From the NCBI RefSeq assembly GCF_001620265.1, contig NZ_CP012661.1, positions 2,790,001-2,854,000 on the forward strand: 64,000 nt of DNA. The letters are read 5' to 3'. The position numbers and the translations under genes are program-made. The DNA is from Frigidibacter mobilis. GTDB lineage: Bacteria > Pseudomonadota > Alphaproteobacteria > Rhodobacterales > Rhodobacteraceae. Below the pieces are notes generated by a model. It was not told where the DNA came from. It made no database searches and saw only the letters and a program-made list of their open reading frames with translations. Positions 36,095 to 44,673 of this stretch are shown here, in pieces. The stretch's first letter is position 1. Each line of letters opens with the position of its first letter.

Positions 36095-36475
36095 TCAGTT
36101 CGCCCGGCTCCAGGTCTGGCCCTTGCAGATCGGCCCGACGCAGCCCGACACTTTCAGCGTGTCGCCCGACAGCGCCATCTTCGAGCGGTAGATCTTGCCC
36201 GACGAGGGCTGCCAGATCTTGCCATTGCCATAGGACCCCTCGCCCTTGGGCTCCATGTCCCAGACAATCGGCTTGCCGAGATTGGGCGAGGCATATTCGC
36301 CGCCCGCATTGAAGGTGCGGGCAATGGTGCCGCACAGCTTCTCGCCGCAGGGCGCGATGGCGACATGCGCATAGGCGCCGTCATCCACCTCGGTTTTCCA
36401 CATGCCTTCCACCGGGTCGGCAAGGGCCGCGGTGGCACTCAGCGCGAAGGCGGCTGCAATGGCCAGAACTTTCAT
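36095..36475 (-). CDS. DUF2147 secreted protein
   Basis: 126 residues with a signal peptide (MKVLAIAAAFALSATAALA, cleavage near residue 19). The mature part (DPVEGMWKTEVDDGAYAHVAIAPCGEKLCGTIART) is a DUF2147 domain, a small lipocalin-like beta fold found in the periplasm of many proteobacteria. Two cysteine pairs (CGEKLC and CVGPIC) are present and may form disulfides. Function is unknown. GGGAGGAG precedes the ATG. It is on the opposite strand inside the histidine gene series. Confidence 0.85.
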   Translation of the reverse strand: MKVLAIAAAFALSATAALADPVEGMWKTEVDDGAYAHVAIAPCGEKLCGTIARTFNAGGEYASPNLGKPIVWDMEPKGEGSYGNGKIWQPSSGKIYRSKMALSGDTLKVSGCVGPICKGQTWSRAN

Positions 36476-36710
36476 GACGTCTCCTCCCTGAAACGCGGAT
36501 GCTCCCATCCTTGCCGTGATCTTCGTCCCGGCTCCCCCCTTCGGGCAAGCATGACGTAGCGTTCGCCCCGCCGCGTCGCCGCTTTGCCGCCCCGCCGGTG
36601 GCTTTCCGCCGCCGGGCAGGCCGCCGCAGCGTCGCGCCCCTGCCCGGCTTTGCAATCGGCCCCCGGCTGTGGCAAGAGGCGCTCGAAGCCCCCGTCCAAA
36701 GGAACCGGCC

Positions 36711-37432
36711 ATGATCCTCTATCCCGCCATCGACCTGAAAGACGGCCAATGCGTAAGGCTCCTGAAGGGCGAGATGGACAAGGCCACGGTCTTCTCCGAC
36801 GATCCCGCCGCCCAGGCCGCCGCCTTTGAGGCCGCGGGCTGCGAGTGGCTGCACCTTGTCGATCTCAACGGCGCCTTCGCCGGCCAGCCGGTCAATGCCG
36901 CCGCGGTCGAGGCGATCCTGGCCCGCGTCACCGTGCCCTGCCAGCTTGGCGGCGGCATCCGCGACATGGCCACGATCGAATCCTGGCTGACCAAGGGCCT
37001 GTCGCGGGTGATCCTCGGCACCGTCGCGGTGGAAAACCCGGCACTGGTGCGCGAGGCGGCCACCGCCTTCCCGGCAAGGTCGCCGTCGGCATTGACGCCC
37101 GCGGCGGCCGCGTCGCCACCAAGGGCTGGGCCGAGGAAACCGAGGTCATGGTGACAGACCTTGCCCGCAGCTTCGAGGATGCCGGCGTCGCCGCGATCAT
37201 CTACACCGATATCGACCGCGACGGCGCGATGGGCGGCCCCAATATCGAGGCCACCGCGGCCCTCGCCCGCGCCGTGCATATCCCTGTCATCGCCTCGGGC
37301 GGGGTCTCCTCGCTGGCCGACCTGATCGCGCTGCGCGATTGCGGCGCCCCGCTCAACGGCGCCATCTCCGGCCGCGCCCTCTATGACGGCGCCATCGACC
37401 TGCCGAAGGCGCTGGCCGAACTGCGCGCCTGA
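36711..37432 (+). CDS. hisA: ProFAR isomerase (frameshifted in this assembly)
   Basis: Two frames give the usual 240-residue beta/alpha barrel. The first part starts [19 protein letters not shown] and has [16 protein letters not shown]; the second has DVGA-equivalent [26 protein letters not shown] and [13 protein letters not shown]. The catalytic aspartates (D8-type and DRDG) are present. It isomerises ProFAR to PRFAR, the HisF substrate. The break at 37070-37072 lacks one C (CCC for CCCC). Histidine genes around it are intact, so a consensus error is likely. A CAAAGGAACC site precedes the ATG. Confidence 0.9.
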
Positions 37433-37450
37433 AGACGCGACTGCCTTTCC

Positions 37451-37515
37451 GATTCTTGCTGGCCAAAATATCCCGGGGGGAGCGGCCAAGGGCCGCCGGG
37501 GGGCAGCGCCCCCTG
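37451..37515 (-). repeat. Dispersed GC-palindrome/ATATTT repeat, copy 4 (reverse, diverged)
   Basis: GGCCAAAATATCCCGGGGGG, then paired GCGGCC/GGCCGC-like sequence and GGGGGGCAGCGCCCCCTG. It lies after hisA, before the hisF control region, and keeps the ATATT core and flanking G-run of the other copies. Confidence 0.7.
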
Positions 37516-37524
37516 TCCTGGGCG

Positions 37525-37566
37525 ATACGGCAAATCGTATGTATGACATCTGTATGGGTTCCATAC
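37525..37566. promoter_or_regulatory. Paired palindromes upstream of hisF
   Basis: ATACG-N6-CGTAT (37525-37540) and GTATGG-N3-CCATAC (37552-37566), with another GTATG between them and TTCCATAT after, about 70-110 bases before the hisF start. The stretch is clearly AT-richer than its surroundings. It looks like a repressor-binding region or a promoter with overlapping operators. Confidence 0.45.
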
Positions 37567-37634
37567 GCGTTCCATATCCCGTTTGCATCGCCCGGCCCGG
37601 CCTTCTATTGAAAGGCAAGCTGCTGGAGCCTGCC

Positions 37635-38392
<758 letters not shown>

Positions 38393-38396
<4 letters not shown>

Positions 38397-38704
38397 CCGC
38401 CCTCACCCGCCTTGCCGCCACCATCGAGGCCCGCAAGGGTGCCGATCCCGACAGCTCATGGACCGCCAAGCTCTTGAACAAAGGGCCGGAAAAATGTGCC
38501 GAGAAGTTCGGCGAGGAGGCGGTGGAGGCGATCATCGAGGCGGTGAAGGGCGACCGCGCCCAGCTCGCCGCCGAGGCCGCCGACGTGCTCTATCACCTGC
38601 TGGTCATGCTCGCCGCGCGCGATGTGACGCTGCAGGAGGTGATGGCGGAGCTGGAGCGGCGCGAGGGAGTTTCGGGGATTGCCGAAAAGGCGGCGCGTGG
38701 ATGA
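38393..38704 (+). CDS. hisE: Phosphoribosyl-ATP pyrophosphatase
   Basis: 103 residues, all-helical MazG-like fold. [33 protein letters not shown] and [21 protein letters not shown] carry the conserved E-x2-E and E-x2-D metal ligands. It hydrolyses phosphoribosyl-ATP in the second histidine step. It is the last gene of hisA-hisF-hisE and starts inside the hisF stop (ATGA). Confidence 0.95.
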
Positions 38705-38821
38705 AGAACGGCCGGTAATGCCTTGATATCAGGGGTATTACCCAGATCACCCTGCATTCACCGCCCCCTTTTCACATGAAGAATCGACCGCAAATCCCTG
38801 ATATCGCAGCGTTTTTTGCCC

Positions 38822-39823
38822 TCAGCGGAACCACAGCCCCTCGGCCTTGATCCGGTTGCGGATCATCGCCTCGCGCCGCGGCAGGTCATCGCGGTCGAAC
38901 ATCGCCCGCACCTTTGCGCCCTTGCCCTGATAGACGATCTTCTTGATCGGCTCCCACTCCTTGAGCACCTTCTTCACCGCATTGGGCGCCGTCACCTGTT
39001 CCAGCGCCTCGACCACGACGTCGCCTTCTCGTGCGTAAAGCATTGGAAAGGTTCGGTAATGACAGCTCACCGCACCATCAAGCCCTGCCAGCCCAGGCCC
39101 CGGGCGCCCGCCGCCAAGCCCGTGGATCACCAGCGGAAGCGCCACCTGGTCCAGCCAGGGGTCCAGCGATTGCGAGGCGAGCGCATCGGTCGGATCATCG
39201 CGGATCGCCACCGCATAGTCGAGGAACCGCTGCCCGAACACCGCCGGGTCCTTGTAGAAGAACCATCCGGCGTTGAAATACAGATACCGTGCCCAGTATT
39301 CATCCGGCTGGCTCAGGTCCAGCGAGCTGGCATAGTCCAGCCCGAAACGGTCATAGAGCGACTTCCAGATCTCGCCATAGCCCGGCCCATACAGCGGCAC
39401 CTCGGGCCAGGTTCCCTCGCGCCGCATCGAGGCCGAGGGGCGGCCGAAATCGAAGGCCACATCAGCCAGCGGGCCGGTGAAGAGGGTGTCTGTATCGAAG
39501 AACACGAAGGGCACATCCGCGGGCAGCGCCGCCAGCGCCTCGATCTTGTTGCCATAGGGATAGCTCTGGCCGAACTGCCGATTCTCGAAGGGGATGATCT
39601 CTGCCCCCAGCGAAATCAGCAGCTTGCGCACCGGCTCCGAGATCCGCGGGTCGGACTTCCAGCGCGGCCCCGGCTGCGGCTCTGCCAGGATCAGCCGGCC
39701 GGCAAACTCGGGGTTCTGCGCGCGGAAACTGGCGGCGAGCACCACGGCCTCATATTCCAGCCGCCCCTGCTGGACGATGGCCAGAACATTGAAGGCGCGC
39801 GGTCTGGGCTTGCGTGCAGCCAT
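38822..39823 (-). CDS. Glycosyltransferase-like protein (GT-A fold, putative)
   Basis: 333 residues, soluble. The segment VPFVFFDTDTLFTGPLADVAF near residue 125 has a DxD motif after hydrophobic strands, as in GT-A glycosyltransferases, and YLYFNAGWFFYKDPAVFGQRFLDYA resembles the acceptor-side part of GT8-like enzymes. No signal peptide or membrane helix. Donor and acceptor are unknown. The ATG at 39823 with an AGGAC site is preferred to a TTG six bases upstream. It is convergent with hisE and lies 160 bases from tRNA-Tyr on the same strand. Confidence 0.6.
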   Translation of the reverse strand: MAARKPRPRAFNVLAIVQQGRLEYEAVVLAASFRAQNPEFAGRLILAEPQPGPRWKSDPRISEPVRKLLISLGAEIIPFENRQFGQSYPYGNKIEALAALPADVPFVFFDTDTLFTGPLADVAFDFGRPSASMRREGTWPEVPLYGPGYGEIWKSLYDRFGLDYASSLDLSQPDEYWARYLYFNAGWFFYKDPAVFGQRFLDYAVAIRDDPTDALASQSLDPWLDQVALPLVIHGLGGGRPGPGLAGLDGAVSCHYRTFPMLYAREGDVVVEALEQVTAPNAVKKVLKEWEPIKKIVYQGKGAKVRAMFDRDDLPRREAMIRNRIKAEGLWFR

Positions 39824-39983
39824 TGGCAAGGTCCTGGTTACTGACTTAACTCGCGCAGCGACGCGGCTGCTGCAGTGCAGTATAGGCAGAAGATGGTGGC
39901 GACGGGAAGGCGGTCACGGCCCGCTGGCGCAGGAATATCGCCATCGGTCAGGCGGGCTTGGCATGGTGCATCGGGAGGGGAAA

Positions 39984-40067
39984 TGGTGGGCGACCCTGGA
40001 ATCGAACCAGGCGTGGGTCTCCCCGGCGGAGTTACAGTCCGCTGCCGCACCTTGCAGCACGTCGCCC
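39984..40067 (-). tRNA. tRNA-Tyr (GTA)
   Basis: 84 bases including CCA on the minus strand. Acceptor GGGCGAC pairs with GTCGCCC, the anticodon arm GCGGA-CTGTAAC-TCCGC presents GTA (tyrosine), and the variable arm (CGGGGAGACCCAC) is of the class II length usual for bacterial tRNA-Tyr. It diverges from rlmB. Confidence 0.94.
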
Positions 40068-40234
40068 GACGCTGGCGGGGAGATACCGAAGGGTCCGGGG
40101 GGCGTCAAGCAGCATTTTCGCGCCAAATCCCAGGCTTGCGTCCGGGGCGGTCTTGCCAGCGGCGGCCGGGCGGGCCATTGTCCGCCGCTGTCGGAACACC
40201 GGTAGGAACGCCGACAGGAACGGGGGCTTGCGCC

Positions 40235-41017
40235 ATGAAGAAACCCACCTGGGTGATTGACAAGGAACGCGCCCGCCGGGCGGCCGCAGCGGAAACCGTG
40301 TGGCTGTTCGGCCTGCACGCGGTGCGCGATGCGCTGTCCAACCCGGACCGTGAGCGGATCCGGCTGGTGCTGACCAAGAACGCCTATGACAAGCTGGCCG
40401 AGGCGGTGGCCGCCGCCGGGATCGAGCCCGAGATCGTCGATGCCCGCAAGTTCGATGTGGAGGTGCCGCTGCAGCCCGACAGCGTGCATCAGGGCGCCGC
40501 GCTGGAGGTGAAGCCGCTGCGCTGGGGCAAGCTGTCCGAGGTCTGCATCGACGGGAAGGGCAACCCGCTGGTGGTGCTGCTCGATCAGGTGACCGATCCG
40601 CATAACGTCGGCGCCGTGCTGCGGTCGGCCGAGGTGTTCGGCGCGCGGGCGGTGATCGCCCCCGCCCGCCATGCCGCGCCCGAGACTGGCGCGTTGGCCA
40701 AGACCGCCAGCGGCGCGCTGGAGCGCCAGCCCTATCTGCGCGTCGTCAACCTGGCCGACGCGATGGAGGAGCTGAAGGCGGCGGGATACGTCCTGATCGG
40801 GCTGGCGGCCGAGGCCGAGGTGACGCTGGCAGAGGCGCTGGCAGAGGTCGGCAGCCGCCCGGTGGGGCTGGTGCTGGGGGCCGAGGGGCCGGGCCTGCGC
40901 GAGAAGACCCGGGCGACCTGCGACCGGCTGGCGAAGGTGCCCTATGCGGGGGGCTTCGGGTCGCTGAACGTGTCGAACGCGGCGGCGATCGCGCTTTATG
41001 CGGCGGCCACACGGTAA
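40235..41017 (+). CDS. rlmB: TrmH-family 23S rRNA (guanosine-2'-O-)-methyltransferase
   Basis: 260 residues. An N-terminal substrate-binding domain (WLFGLHAVRDALSNPDRERIRLVLTKNAY) is followed by a SPOUT domain with LLDQVTDPHNVGAVLRSAEVFGA, LVLGAEGPGLREKTR and GSLNVSNAAAIALY, the three trefoil-knot motifs. RlmB methylates G2251 in 23S rRNA; another TrmH-type target is possible. The ATG at 40235 follows a run of GGAAC repeats. The upstream gene is a divergent tRNA-Tyr. Confidence 0.88.
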   Translation: MKKPTWVIDKERARRAAAAETVWLFGLHAVRDALSNPDRERIRLVLTKNAYDKLAEAVAAAGIEPEIVDARKFDVEVPLQPDSVHQGAALEVKPLRWGKLSEVCIDGKGNPLVVLLDQVTDPHNVGAVLRSAEVFGARAVIAPARHAAPETGALAKTASGALERQPYLRVVNLADAMEELKAAGYVLIGLAAEAEVTLAEALAEVGSRPVGLVLGAEGPGLREKTRATCDRLAKVPYAGGFGSLNVSNAAAIALYAAATR

Positions 41018-41129
41018 GGTGTGCGTTCGTGGGCTTTCGCGGCTGCGGACGGGCTGGCATTCTCTGGCCGTCCGGCGCCGCCAATGCCGTGCGCCAAGCG
41101 TCCCAGACCGCCCGAACGGAAGACCTGCC

Positions 41130-41600
41130 ATGCTGCCGCGTCGCCCCTTCCCCGCCCTGACCCGCCGTGCTGCCATGCTGCTTGTGGCCCTGTTCTGCGG
41201 GGTCGCGGCGCCGGCCCTGGCCGATGAGCAGCCGATGGCCACCGCCTCGGGCGTGGCACTGGCGGGGCGCGATGCGGTCGCCTATTTCGTGGAGGGGCGC
41301 GCGGTGGCGGGCTCTGCCGATCACGCGCTGAAATGGCGGGGGGCGGTGTGGTTCTTTGCGAGCGGCAAGAACCTGTCCAGTTTCGAGATGAACCCCTTGG
41401 CCTATGCGCCGCGTTATGGCGGGCATTGCCCGGAATCGGTGATCGCGGGCGATCCGCGCCCCGGCAATCCCGAGCTGTTCGTGATCCGCGAGGGCAAGCT
41501 GTATCTGGCGCGCAGCCGCGAGGCGCTGGACCGCATCCTGCACGATCCGGGCATTGTCGCCCAGGCCGATGCGGCGTGGAAAAAGCTGCGCGAGCGCTGA
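41130..41600 (+). CDS. Secreted YHS-domain protein
   Basis: 156 residues with a signal peptide (AAMLLVALFCGVAAPALADE, cleavage near residue 33). The mature part, SGVALAGRDAVAYFVEGRAVAGSADHALKWRGAVWFFAS...NPLAYAPRYGGHCP, is a YHS domain, a small fold often associated with metals such as copper. Such periplasmic proteins are common in Rhodobacteraceae, but their role is unknown. The start is set at 41130 by the signal peptide. It follows rlmB by 112 bases. Confidence 0.82.
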   Translation: MLPRRPFPALTRRAAMLLVALFCGVAAPALADEQPMATASGVALAGRDAVAYFVEGRAVAGSADHALKWRGAVWFFASGKNLSSFEMNPLAYAPRYGGHCPESVIAGDPRPGNPELFVIREGKLYLARSREALDRILHDPGIVAQADAAWKKLRER

Positions 41601-41659
41601 GCGGGGGCCACCCCGACCGGATGCAAATCACGATACGATCACGACTCTGCGATGGTGTC

Positions 41660-41687
41660 TTTAACGCCACATTAGCCCCCCTATCTT
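41660..41687 (+). promoter_or_regulatory. Candidate promoter for intergenic sRNA
   Basis: TTTAAC (41660-41665) and TATCTT (41682-41687) are 16 bases apart, in an AT-richer patch downstream of the YHS gene. A start about 7 bases later would produce the structured RNA at 41694. Confidence 0.4.
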
Positions 41688-41693
41688 TAGTCT

Positions 41694-41782
41694 TGGAAGA
41701 CGACACCGGAACTGTCGTGTTTCTCTTCACTGTCCCTCGTTCCGCCACTGGCGCCCGGGCTTTCCGTCCGGGCGCTTTTTTC
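41694..41782 (+). ncRNA. Candidate intergenic sRNA (two hairpins with terminator)
   Basis: The interval has a hairpin ACGACA-CCGGAAC-TGTCGT (41700-41718), a pyrimidine-rich single-stranded stretch (TTTCTCTTCACTGTCCCTCG), then the terminator below. A promoter-like sequence precedes it and no reading frame is present. It could also be the leader of the downstream CoA-binding gene acting as an attenuator. I do not recognise the family. Confidence 0.5.
41751..41782 (+). terminator. Rho-independent terminator
   Basis: GCGCCCGG (41751-41758) pairs with CCGGGCGC (41768-41775), followed by TTTTTTCTT. It ends the candidate sRNA and/or YHS transcript, 27 bases before the next gene. Confidence 0.88.
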
Positions 41783-41808
41783 TTGGCGGGCGTCCAGCCG
41801 GAGCCCTG

Positions 41809-42270
41809 ATGATGACCACGACCGACACGTTCCTGCGCGATACGCTGCGCTCCACCCGGGTGATCGCTGTGGTGGGTTTCTCGCCCGATCCCTCCCGCCC
41901 CTCGCATTACGTTGCCGAGTTCCTGCGCGCGCAGGGCTACCGGGTGATTCCGGTCAATCCCGGGCAGGCCGGCAAGAGCTTCCTGGGCGAGACGGTGGCA
42001 GCGCGGCTGGCCGACATCCCCGCCGAGATCGAGGTGGACATGGTCGACATCTTCCGCAACGCCGAGGCCGTGCCGGGCGTGGTGGAGGAGGCGATGGCGG
42101 CGCTGCCGCATCTGCGCACGATCTGGATGCAGCTTGGCATCGCCCATGAAGGGGCCGCCGAAAAGGCCCGCGCCGCCGGGCTGGCCGTGGTCGAGGACCG
42201 CTGCCCGAAGATGGAGATCCCGCGGCTGTTCGGCCGCGCCTCGCCGCTGGAGGGCGCGCCGGAGGTGTGA
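41809..42270 (+). CDS. CoA-binding domain protein (YccU family)
   Basis: 153 residues. STRVIAVVGFSPDPSRPSHYVAEFLRAQGYRVIPVNPG is the Rossmann-like CoA-binding domain, and VVEDRCPKMEIPRLFG the conserved C-terminal motif of the YccU group. Stand-alone CoA_binding proteins have no agreed function. The start may be 41809 or 41812; no strong ribosome site is seen. It lies between the sRNA/terminator and metY. Confidence 0.85.
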   Translation: MMTTTDTFLRDTLRSTRVIAVVGFSPDPSRPSHYVAEFLRAQGYRVIPVNPGQAGKSFLGETVAARLADIPAEIEVDMVDIFRNAEAVPGVVEEAMAALPHLRTIWMQLGIAHEGAAEKARAAGLAVVEDRCPKMEIPRLFGRASPLEGAPEV

Positions 42271-42481
42271 GGGCGCCCGGCAACAAAAGACCGCCCGTCC
42301 GCGCCGCGAAGGCGCGGGCTGCGGTTGTTTCGGCGGGCGGCGGGCGGATGAACGCGCGTTCCGCCGCCCCTGCCCCAAGCGCCGCGTCCGTTCCCTGCCC
42401 CGCCGTTGCGCCCTGTCGCGGCTTCCCCTAGCCTGCCGCCCGGAACGGTCCGCTCTCGCGGATCACGGGAGGAGAGACGGC

Positions 42482-43762
42482 ATGACCCAAGGCTTCGACA
42501 CACTTCAGGTTCACGCGGGCACGGCGCCCGATCCGGCCACCGGAGCGCGGCAGGTGCCGATCTACCAGACCACGGCCTATGTGTTCCGCGATGCGGATCA
42601 CGCCGCGCGCCTGTTTGGGCTGCAGGAAGTGGGCTACATCTACTCGCGCCTGACCAATCCCACCGTTTCGGCGCTGGCGAACCGGATTGCGGCGCTGGAG
42701 GGCGGGGTCGGCGCGGTGTGCTGCTCGTCGGGCCATGCGGCGCAGATCATGGCGCTGTTCCCGCTGATGGGGCCGGGGCTGAACATCGTCGCCTCCACCC
42801 GGCTTTACGGCGGCACCATCACCCAGTTCAGCCAGACCTTCAAACGCTTCGGCTGGTCGGCGCGCTTTGTCGATTTCGATGACGAGGCCGCGGTGGCCGC
42901 CGCCATCGACGATGACACCCGCGCGGTGTTCTGCGAATCGATCTCGAACCCCGGCGGCTATGTGACCGACCTGCCGGCGATTGCGGCCATTGCCGACAAG
43001 GCCGGCATTCCGCTGATCGTCGACAACACCCTTGCCAGCCCGTACCTGTGCCGCCCCATCGAGCATGGCGCCACACTGGTGGTGCATTCGACCACGAAAT
43101 ACCTGACCGGCAATGGTACCGTGACCGGCGGCGCCATCGTCGATGCCGGGACCTTCGACTGGTCGGCCTCGGGCAAGTTCCCGTCGCTGTCGGCACCTGA
43201 ACCCGCCTATCACGGGCTGAAGTTCCACGAGGCGCTTGGCGGCATGGCCTTCACCTTCCATTCCATCGCCATCGGGCTGCGCGATCTGGGCATGACCATG
43301 AACCCGCAGGCGGCGCATTACACGCTGATGGGGATCGAGACGCTGAGCCTGCGGATGGAGAAGCATGTCGCCAACGCCAAGGCGGTGGCCGAATGGCTGG
43401 AGAAGGATCCGCGGGTGGAGTTCGTCACCTATGCCGGGCTCGCCTCCTCGCCCTGGAATGCCCGCGTCGAACGGATCTGCCCCAAGGGTGCCGGGGCCCT
43501 CTTCACCTTCGCGGTGAAGGGCGGGTATGAGGCCTGCGTGAAGCTGGTCGATGCGCTGCAGCTGTTCAGCCATGTAGCGAACCTGGGCGATACGCGCAGC
43601 CTGGTGATCCATTCGGCCTCGACCACGCACCGGCAGCTGACGCCCGAACAGCAGCAGGCGGCGGGCGCGGCACCCAATGTGGTGCGGCTGTCGATCGGCA
43701 TCGAGAACGTGGAAGACCTGATCGCAGACCTGGATCAGGCGCTGGCGGTGGCAACCGCCTGA
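42482..43762 (+). CDS. metY: O-acetylhomoserine sulfhydrylase (aminocarboxypropyltransferase)
   Basis: 426 residues, a Cys/Met-metabolism PLP enzyme. FDTLQVHAGTAPDPATGARQVPIYQTTAYVF is the MetY N terminus, and LVVHSTTKYLTGNGT carries the PLP lysine. It makes homocysteine from O-acetylhomoserine and sulfide. The length and the long ASGKFPSLS...YHGLKFHE insert are typical of MetY rather than MetB/MetC. GGGAGGAGAG precedes the ATG at 42482. The 211-base upstream gap shows no recognisable SAM riboswitch. Confidence 0.93.
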   Translation: MTQGFDTLQVHAGTAPDPATGARQVPIYQTTAYVFRDADHAARLFGLQEVGYIYSRLTNPTVSALANRIAALEGGVGAVCCSSGHAAQIMALFPLMGPGLNIVASTRLYGGTITQFSQTFKRFGWSARFVDFDDEAAVAAAIDDDTRAVFCESISNPGGYVTDLPAIAAIADKAGIPLIVDNTLASPYLCRPIEHGATLVVHSTTKYLTGNGTVTGGAIVDAGTFDWSASGKFPSLSAPEPAYHGLKFHEALGGMAFTFHSIAIGLRDLGMTMNPQAAHYTLMGIETLSLRMEKHVANAKAVAEWLEKDPRVEFVTYAGLASSPWNARVERICPKGAGALFTFAVKGGYEACVKLVDALQLFSHVANLGDTRSLVIHSASTTHRQLTPEQQQAAGAAPNVVRLSIGIENVEDLIADLDQALAVATA

Positions 43763-43804
43763 GAGGATCGGCCCGCCCCATGACAGGGGCGGGCCGCCTT
43801 GGGG

Positions 43805-44515
43805 TCAGTCGGCCAGGTCGTAGACCACGGTGACAGAGGCGGACAGGCTCAGCTCGCCCTCGGCCACCGGCACGCCCGAATCCTTGGCGAAGCTGGCGGC
43901 GCGCATCTGCTGCGGGATCGGCCCGCCGTAATCGACCTGTTCCGAGATCGAGATCACCTCGCCCAGCTTCACCCCGGCGGCCAGCGCATAAAGCTCGGCC
44001 TTGCGGCGGGCATCGGCGACCGCATCGCGGCGGGCGTCGTCCATCTTGGGCCCGGGGTCCTGCAGGCCGAAGGTCAGGCCATAGAGGTTGTTCGCGCCCT
44101 GCCCCACGGCGGCGTCGAGCACCCCGCCAAGGCTGTCCAGCGCCCGCACCCGGACGGTGACGTTGTTCTGCGCGATGAAGCCGCGGACCTTGGGGCCCTC
44201 GGGACCCCCCTGGTAATTGTCTTCATAGGCGGGGCTGAGGCTGAGGCCGCTGGACTGAATGTCCCGCCGCTCGATCCCGGCGCCGGTCAGGGTGGCCAGC
44301 ACCTCGGTCAGCGCCGCCGAATTGGCCGCCATAGCCTCGGCCGCCGTCGCCGCCTCTGTCACCACGCCCAGGCTGACGGAGGCCATGTCGGGCGCCGCTT
44401 CTGCGTTGCCATTGCCGGTCACAGTGATGTGACCCTCGTCGGCCAGCGCCAGGGCCGGGACGCCGGCCCCCATGCCAAGCGCTGCGACCATCGCAACCAC
44501 GTTAAAAATCCGCAT
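43805..44515 (-). CDS. SIMPL-domain (DUF541) periplasmic protein
   Basis: 236 residues with a signal peptide (VVAMVAALGMGAGVPALA). The mature protein is a SIMPL/BP26 domain: ITVTGNGNAEAAPDMASVSLGV, TLTGAGIERRDIQSSGLSLSPAYED and RRDAVADARRKAELYALAAGVKLG are characteristic. The family includes BP26/OMP28 of Brucella, which forms periplasmic channel-like oligomers, and oxidative-stress proteins such as YggE. The ATG at 44515 has GGAGGACAG upstream. It diverges from the large GspL/PilP-like gene. Confidence 0.88.
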   Translation of the reverse strand: MRIFNVVAMVAALGMGAGVPALALADEGHITVTGNGNAEAAPDMASVSLGVVTEAATAAEAMAANSAALTEVLATLTGAGIERRDIQSSGLSLSPAYEDNYQGGPEGPKVRGFIAQNNVTVRVRALDSLGGVLDAAVGQGANNLYGLTFGLQDPGPKMDDARRDAVADARRKAELYALAAGVKLGEVISISEQVDYGGPIPQQMRAASFAKDSGVPVAEGELSLSASVTVVYDLAD

Positions 44516-44673
44516 TCTGTCCTCCGGTTTGCTTGGCATGACATTGGGCGTGTTGCTGCGCATCGCAAGCCGCCTTGGGGGTGTTTTCCTTCACATGTGC
44601 GAAAACCTGCTGTAGGACAGGGAGCGCCTGCGGCACCGTCTTCGCGGGCTCCGCCCCCAGCCAGAGCCGTGAA

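Noticed and set aside
36665..36710. Leader peptide/attenuator before hisA
   Set aside because: No short frame with a run of His codons and no terminator/antiterminator pair could be found in the 235 bases upstream.
42271..42481. SAM riboswitch upstream of metY
   Set aside because: Alphaproteobacterial methionine genes often carry SAM-II, so I looked for it, but no SAM-II core or pseudoknot-like pairing could be found by eye.
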